Shown here piece after piece: positions 5,373 through 8,210 of a DNA stretch of 8,210 nucleotides. The DNA comes from an uncultured Hyphomicrobiales bacterium (GTDB lineage: Bacteria; Pseudomonadota; Alphaproteobacteria; Rhizobiales; Aestuariivirgaceae). Positions within the stretch are counted from its first letter, which is position 1; each line of letters opens with the position of its first letter. The DNA lies in contig CAIYXE010000792.1 in the NCBI GenBank assembly GCA_903930095.1, positions 1 through 8,210 of the forward strand, read 5' to 3'. The position numbers were made by a program, and so were the translations under genes. The notes under the pieces are model-generated. The model saw only the letters and a list, made by a program, of their open reading frames with translations, did no database searches and had not been told where the DNA came from.

Positions 5373-6215
5373 ATGTCCATCACGAAGCGCGTTCTGCTTG
5401 CCGCTGCCGCCGTCCTTTCGCTCGCAGGTCCCGTCTCGGCCGCCGACATGATCGGCAATTGCGAGATGTCGGGCCAGAAGGGGTCCATTCCGATCGCCAA
5501 CCCTGCCACCTCCGGGCAGTTCACGGTGCTGACCTCGCTGCCGGCGCCGATCTGGTGGAATGGCGACGCCGTCGAGGTCATCAAGGACGGCATGGAATAT
5601 TGCATGGCGGCTGAAATCGCCTGGCGTGCCGGATATGACAATATGGTGGTGCGCGCCACATCGTGGGAGGCATTCATCGGCAACCAGGAATCCGGTTACG
5701 ATGTCGGCTTCGCCCAGACCTCGATCACTGAGGAGCGCAAGAAGGTCTTCGACTTCACAACGCCCTACTTCAGCTCCGACATGGGCGTCATCACCCGCGC
5801 TGATGCACCCGTTGACGAGGCGAGCATCAAGACCGCCAAGATCGGCATCCAGCAGGGCACCACGGGCGCCACCTTCGTCACCGAGGTTCTCGGCGTCAAG
5901 GAACCGCAGATCTATGCCGAACAGGGCGAGATGTTCGCGGCCCTGCGCGCCGGCCAGGTCGACGCTGCAATCACCGATACCTCCATCACCCTGGCCGAGG
6001 AGAAGGCCGCGGGCGGCAAGTCGATCGTGGTGGGGCAGTACCGCACCGGTGAATCCTATGGCGGCATCATGCTGAAGGACAATCCCAACAATGCGACCAT
6101 CAGCAAGATCATTCAGGCAATGATCGATGACGGCACGATTGCAAAGCTTGGCGCCAAGTATCTTGCCGCCGAATGGGGCAAGGACCCGGCAACCATCCCC
6201 TATTTCAAGCCCTGA
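5373..6215 (+). CDS. Periplasmic substrate-binding protein of amino-acid ABC importer (family 3)
   Basis: A 280-residue secreted receptor of the family 3 (polar amino acid) solute-binding proteins, which delivers its ligand to the permease coded downstream. It has a Sec signal peptide: Lys/Arg at 5-6, a hydrophobic core of about 7-19 and a likely cut after Ala23 (VSA|AD). Mature-protein features are the SITEERKKVFDFTTPYF run (117-133), in which Arg122 corresponds to the Arg that holds the ligand alpha-carboxylate in relatives such as glutamine-binding protein; the GIQQGTTGATF turn (158-168); and DAAITDTS with Asp202, where relatives bind the ligand amino group. These support an amino-acid-like ligand. 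Cys30 and Cys77 are the only cysteines and could form a disulfide. The N-terminal stretch before the first lobe (NCEMSGQKGSIPIANPATSG) is longer than usual. A strong GGAGG at 5360-5364 lies 8 bases before ATG. A hairpin follows the stop. The exact ligand is unknown. Confidence 0.9.
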   Translation: MSITKRVLLAAAAVLSLAGPVSAADMIGNCEMSGQKGSIPIANPATSGQFTVLTSLPAPIWWNGDAVEVIKDGMEYCMAAEIAWRAGYDNMVVRATSWEAFIGNQESGYDVGFAQTSITEERKKVFDFTTPYFSSDMGVITRADAPVDEASIKTAKIGIQQGTTGATFVTEVLGVKEPQIYAEQGEMFAALRAGQVDAAITDTSITLAEEKAAGGKSIVVGQYRTGESYGGIMLKDNPNNATISKIIQAMIDDGTIAKLGAKYLAAEWGKDPATIPYFKP

Positions 6216-6231
6216 TGCGACAGGACCGTGC

Positions 6232-6266
6232 TGCACCGGGGGCGCCACTGCAGCGCCCGCGGTGTG
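6232..6266 (+). other. Intercistronic hairpin between binding-protein and permease genes
   Basis: CACCG (6234-6238) pairs with CGGTG (6260-6264), then a G/G mismatch, then GGGCGC (6240-6245) with GCGCCC (6253-6258) around a 7-base loop; two further G/T pairs extend the base to 6232-6266. It starts 16 bases after the binding-protein stop and has no T tract. Such hairpins in importer operons commonly protect the upstream mRNA or attenuate transcription, giving more receptor than permease. That role is inferred here. Confidence 0.6.
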
Positions 6267-6300
6267 GCTCATCGTTTGATCGCTGCTGACGCACCGCGCT

Positions 6301-7452
6301 ATGCCGTCCTCAGCCATCACCTATCCGAGGCCACCGGTTGCCCTGTCGCAGGCGGCCCTCCTCTTTGCTGCCGCCTGCGTGCTGGCCGGGCATGGCGCCA
6401 CCTCGCTCGTGCGCGATGCCATCGCGTCGCTGGACGCAGGCAGCAGATGGTGGGAGCTCCTGTTCATCCCCGTCGTGCTGGCCACGGCGGCGCTGTTCAT
6501 TCCGGCCATCAGGTCCTGGCGGCTGACGCGGCAAGCCACGCAGGCGGTCAAGGCGCATGATGCGATTTCGGCGCGGATCGCATCGGCCGCAGCGCGGGAA
6601 CAGGCCTGGCTGGCCTTCGGCTGGGGCATCTTCTCGCTGCTGATGCTTGGCTTCTTCGCCTTCATCTTCATGAACAGCACAGCCGTGGGCAAGACCTTCT
6701 TCCTGCTGCCGCTGATCAGCGAGAAGTGGATGCTGGTCGCCCAGAAGTTCGTCTCCGTGAACATCGTCACCTTCGTCGTAGCCGAGATCCTCGTCTTGAT
6801 CTGGGGCCTGATCGTGGCCCTTGCCCGCATGGCGCCGGGCCCCGGCGGCCAGCCGATCCGCGCTCTCGCCATCATATATTGCGACGTGTTCCGCGGCTTG
6901 CCCGCCATCGTGACGCTCTATCTCGTGGGCTTCGGCATCCCGACCAGCGGGCTGCCCGACCTGATCATCCCGCAGATCTATGGACTCTTCGTCGATACCA
7001 GCGAGATGACCGTCCGCGAACTGCGCGATGCCACGCGCATCCCCGTTATCTACTGGTGCATCCTTGCCCTCACGCTGACCTATGGCGCCTATGTGGCGGA
7101 GGTTTATCGTGCCGGCATCGAGAGCATCCACTGGAGCCAGGTTTCGGCGGCCCGGTCGCTGGGCCTCTCCTACATGCAGACCATGCGCCATGTGGTGGTG
7201 CCGCAGGCCGTGCGCCGGGTCATGGCGCCGCTGCTCAATGATTTCATCGGCCTGCAGAAGGACACGGCACTGGTCCAGATCCTCGGGGTGGTCGATGCCT
7301 TCAACCAGGCGCGAGGCATCGCTGCCAACGCATTCAATCTTTCAGCCGTCACCATCGTCGCCATCCTGTTTGTCCTGATCACCATCCCGCAGGCGCGGCT
7401 GGTGGACAGGCTCATCGAGCGCGACAACGCCCGCATGCGCGCAGGAGGCTGA
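6301..7452 (+). CDS. Amino-acid ABC transporter permease (HisM/GlnP family), long form
   Basis: A 383-residue inner-membrane permease of the polar amino acid importer family. The C-terminal part is typical: VFRGLPAIVTLYL (196-208), LTLTYGAYVAEVYRAGIES (257-275), the EAA loop that docks with the ATPase as SQVSAARSLGLSYMQTMRH (279-297), VVVPQAVRR, and NDFIGLQKDTALVQILGV (313-330). Hydrophobic segments lie near 13-31, 50-70, 103-124, 151-177, 187-212, 247-268 and 345-363. Usual single-domain members are about 220-250 residues; here roughly 140 extra N-terminal residues carry three membrane segments and a hydrophilic basic linker (about 71-101). An extra loop (about 213-246) also lies inside the domain. 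No second permease gene is in view, so a homodimer is likely. ATG 6301 is the only ATG or GTG after the in-frame stop at 6277-6279, but no good ribosome binding site precedes it, consistent with weaker translation than the receptor. The ATPase gene follows one base after the stop. Confidence 0.9.
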   Translation: MPSSAITYPRPPVALSQAALLFAAACVLAGHGATSLVRDAIASLDAGSRWWELLFIPVVLATAALFIPAIRSWRLTRQATQAVKAHDAISARIASAAAREQAWLAFGWGIFSLLMLGFFAFIFMNSTAVGKTFFLLPLISEKWMLVAQKFVSVNIVTFVVAEILVLIWGLIVALARMAPGPGGQPIRALAIIYCDVFRGLPAIVTLYLVGFGIPTSGLPDLIIPQIYGLFVDTSEMTVRELRDATRIPVIYWCILALTLTYGAYVAEVYRAGIESIHWSQVSAARSLGLSYMQTMRHVVVPQAVRRVMAPLLNDFIGLQKDTALVQILGVVDAFNQARGIAANAFNLSAVTIVAILFVLITIPQARLVDRLIERDNARMRAGG

Positions 7453-7453
7453 G

Positions 7454-8197
7454 ATGGCCTTTCTCGAAATCATCGGTGTCGAGAAGGAATTCGGTCCTAT
7501 CCGTGTCCTGCGCGGCGTCAATCTCTCGGTGCGGGAACACGAGGTCGTCTGCCTCATCGGCCCTTCCGGCTGCGGCAAGTCCACGCTGCTGCGCTGCATC
7601 AACGGGCTGGAGCAGATCCAGGGCGGCGAGATCCGGCTCATGGACGACCGGGTGTCGGGCCCGGGTGTTGACGTCAACACCCTGCGGCGGAACGTCGGGA
7701 TCGTGTTCCAGAGCTTCAACCTCTTCCCGCACATGAGCGTGATCGAGAACGTGACGCTGGCGCCGATCAAGGTGCTGAAGCTGCCGCGCGCCGAGGCTGA
7801 AGCAAGGGCGATGGCGCTTCTCACCCGCATCGGGCTCGAGGCCAAGGCCCGGGAATATCCCGACCGGCTTTCGGGCGGCCAGCAGCAGCGCGTCGCCATC
7901 GTGCGCGCCCTGGCCATGGAACCCAAGGTCATGCTGCTCGACGAGATCACCTCGGCCCTCGATCCGGAACTCGTGTCGGAAGTGCTGGGCATCGTGCGCG
8001 ATCTCGCCTCCCAGGACATGACCATGCTGCTCGCCACCCACGAGATGGGTTTCGCCAAGGAAGTCGCCTCGAAGGTCTGCTTTCTCTATGAGGGCGTGGT
8101 CCACGAAGAAGGTCCGCCCGAGCAACTCTTCGGCGATCCACGTGAGGAACGCACCCGCGCCTTTCTCAAGCGCATCATCGAGGCTGGAAGGCTTTAG
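7454..8197 (+). CDS. Amino-acid ABC transporter ATP-binding protein
   Basis: A 247-residue ATPase of the polar amino acid importer family (GlnQ/HisP type), which powers the permease from the cytoplasmic side. All motifs are present: Walker A GPSGCGKST (36-44), Q-loop VFQSFNLFPH with Gln86, signature LSGGQQQR (139-146), Walker B VMLLDE with catalytic Glu164, D-loop SALD (167-170) and switch His196 in THEMGFA. The length is normal and the frame complete. One small departure is Ile165 in DEITSALDPE, where DEPTSALDPE is the commoner form; this should not affect catalysis. AGGAGG at 7443-7448, within the end of the permease gene, lies 5 bases before ATG 7454, so the two genes are surely cotranscribed. 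It ends 13 bases before the window edge, so further operon genes may follow. The ligand cannot be told from the ATPase. Confidence 0.96.
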   Translation: MAFLEIIGVEKEFGPIRVLRGVNLSVREHEVVCLIGPSGCGKSTLLRCINGLEQIQGGEIRLMDDRVSGPGVDVNTLRRNVGIVFQSFNLFPHMSVIENVTLAPIKVLKLPRAEAEARAMALLTRIGLEAKAREYPDRLSGGQQQRVAIVRALAMEPKVMLLDEITSALDPELVSEVLGIVRDLASQDMTMLLATHEMGFAKEVASKVCFLYEGVVHEEGPPEQLFGDPREERTRAFLKRIIEAGRL

Positions 8198-8210
8198 CGC
8201 GCGTTCCGGC

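Noticed and set aside
5193..6320. A 375-codon open frame on the - strand opposite the binding-protein gene
   Set aside because: It is a shadow frame: low-information composition, no motif, and it covers a well-supported gene with signal peptide and family signature.
6310..7191. A 293-codon open frame on the - strand opposite the permease gene
   Set aside because: Its residues are those expected from reading membrane-segment codons in reverse (Asp/Glu/Gln/His/Arg-rich) and it has no domain.
7412..8125. Long - strand frames opposite the ATPase gene
   Set aside because: They overlap a complete ATPase with all motifs and show no domain of their own.

Overview
The window reads as chromosomal DNA of a high-G+C alphaproteobacterium, most likely in the order Hyphomicrobiales (Rhizobiales). 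The evidence is the gene order rnr - DUF983 - NUDIX - rpmG, known from that order, the alphaproteobacterial form of ribosomal protein L33, and a compound palindromic element between rnr and the DUF983 gene that resembles rhizobial intergenic mosaic elements. No tRNA, rRNA, CRISPR array, transposase or phage gene was seen.

Left block (1-1968, all + strand): the 3' end of the RNase R gene, a 131-bp intergenic palindromic element, a small DUF983 zinc-ribbon membrane protein, a NUDIX hydrolase whose ATG overlaps the previous stop, and rpmG with its own promoter-like site. A strong hairpin with T-rich flanks closes the block. It also sits directly after the stop codon of the convergent gene.

Middle block (1970-5196): a minus-strand gene for a membrane-anchored, stand-alone glutamate-synthase-type FMN/3Fe-4S protein, divergent from a PuuC-like aldehyde dehydrogenase on the + strand. 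The short intergenic space between them holds a symmetric TTATAA core that could be a -10 element on either strand.

Right block (5373-8197, + strand): a complete polar amino-acid-type ABC importer, with a secreted substrate-binding protein, one long permease and an ATPase. A stable hairpin separates the binding-protein gene from the permease gene; permease and ATPase genes are one base apart. The importer and the dehydrogenase probably serve uptake and oxidation of a nitrogen compound, such as an amino acid or amine derivative. This rests only on neighbourhood, and the substrate cannot be read from sequence.

Most of the window is ordinary housekeeping and transport. The points most worth following are the compound palindrome, the orphan membrane GltB-like oxidoreductase paired divergently with the aldehyde dehydrogenase, and the unusual form of the importer (long single permease, cysteine-bearing binding protein, intercistronic hairpin).
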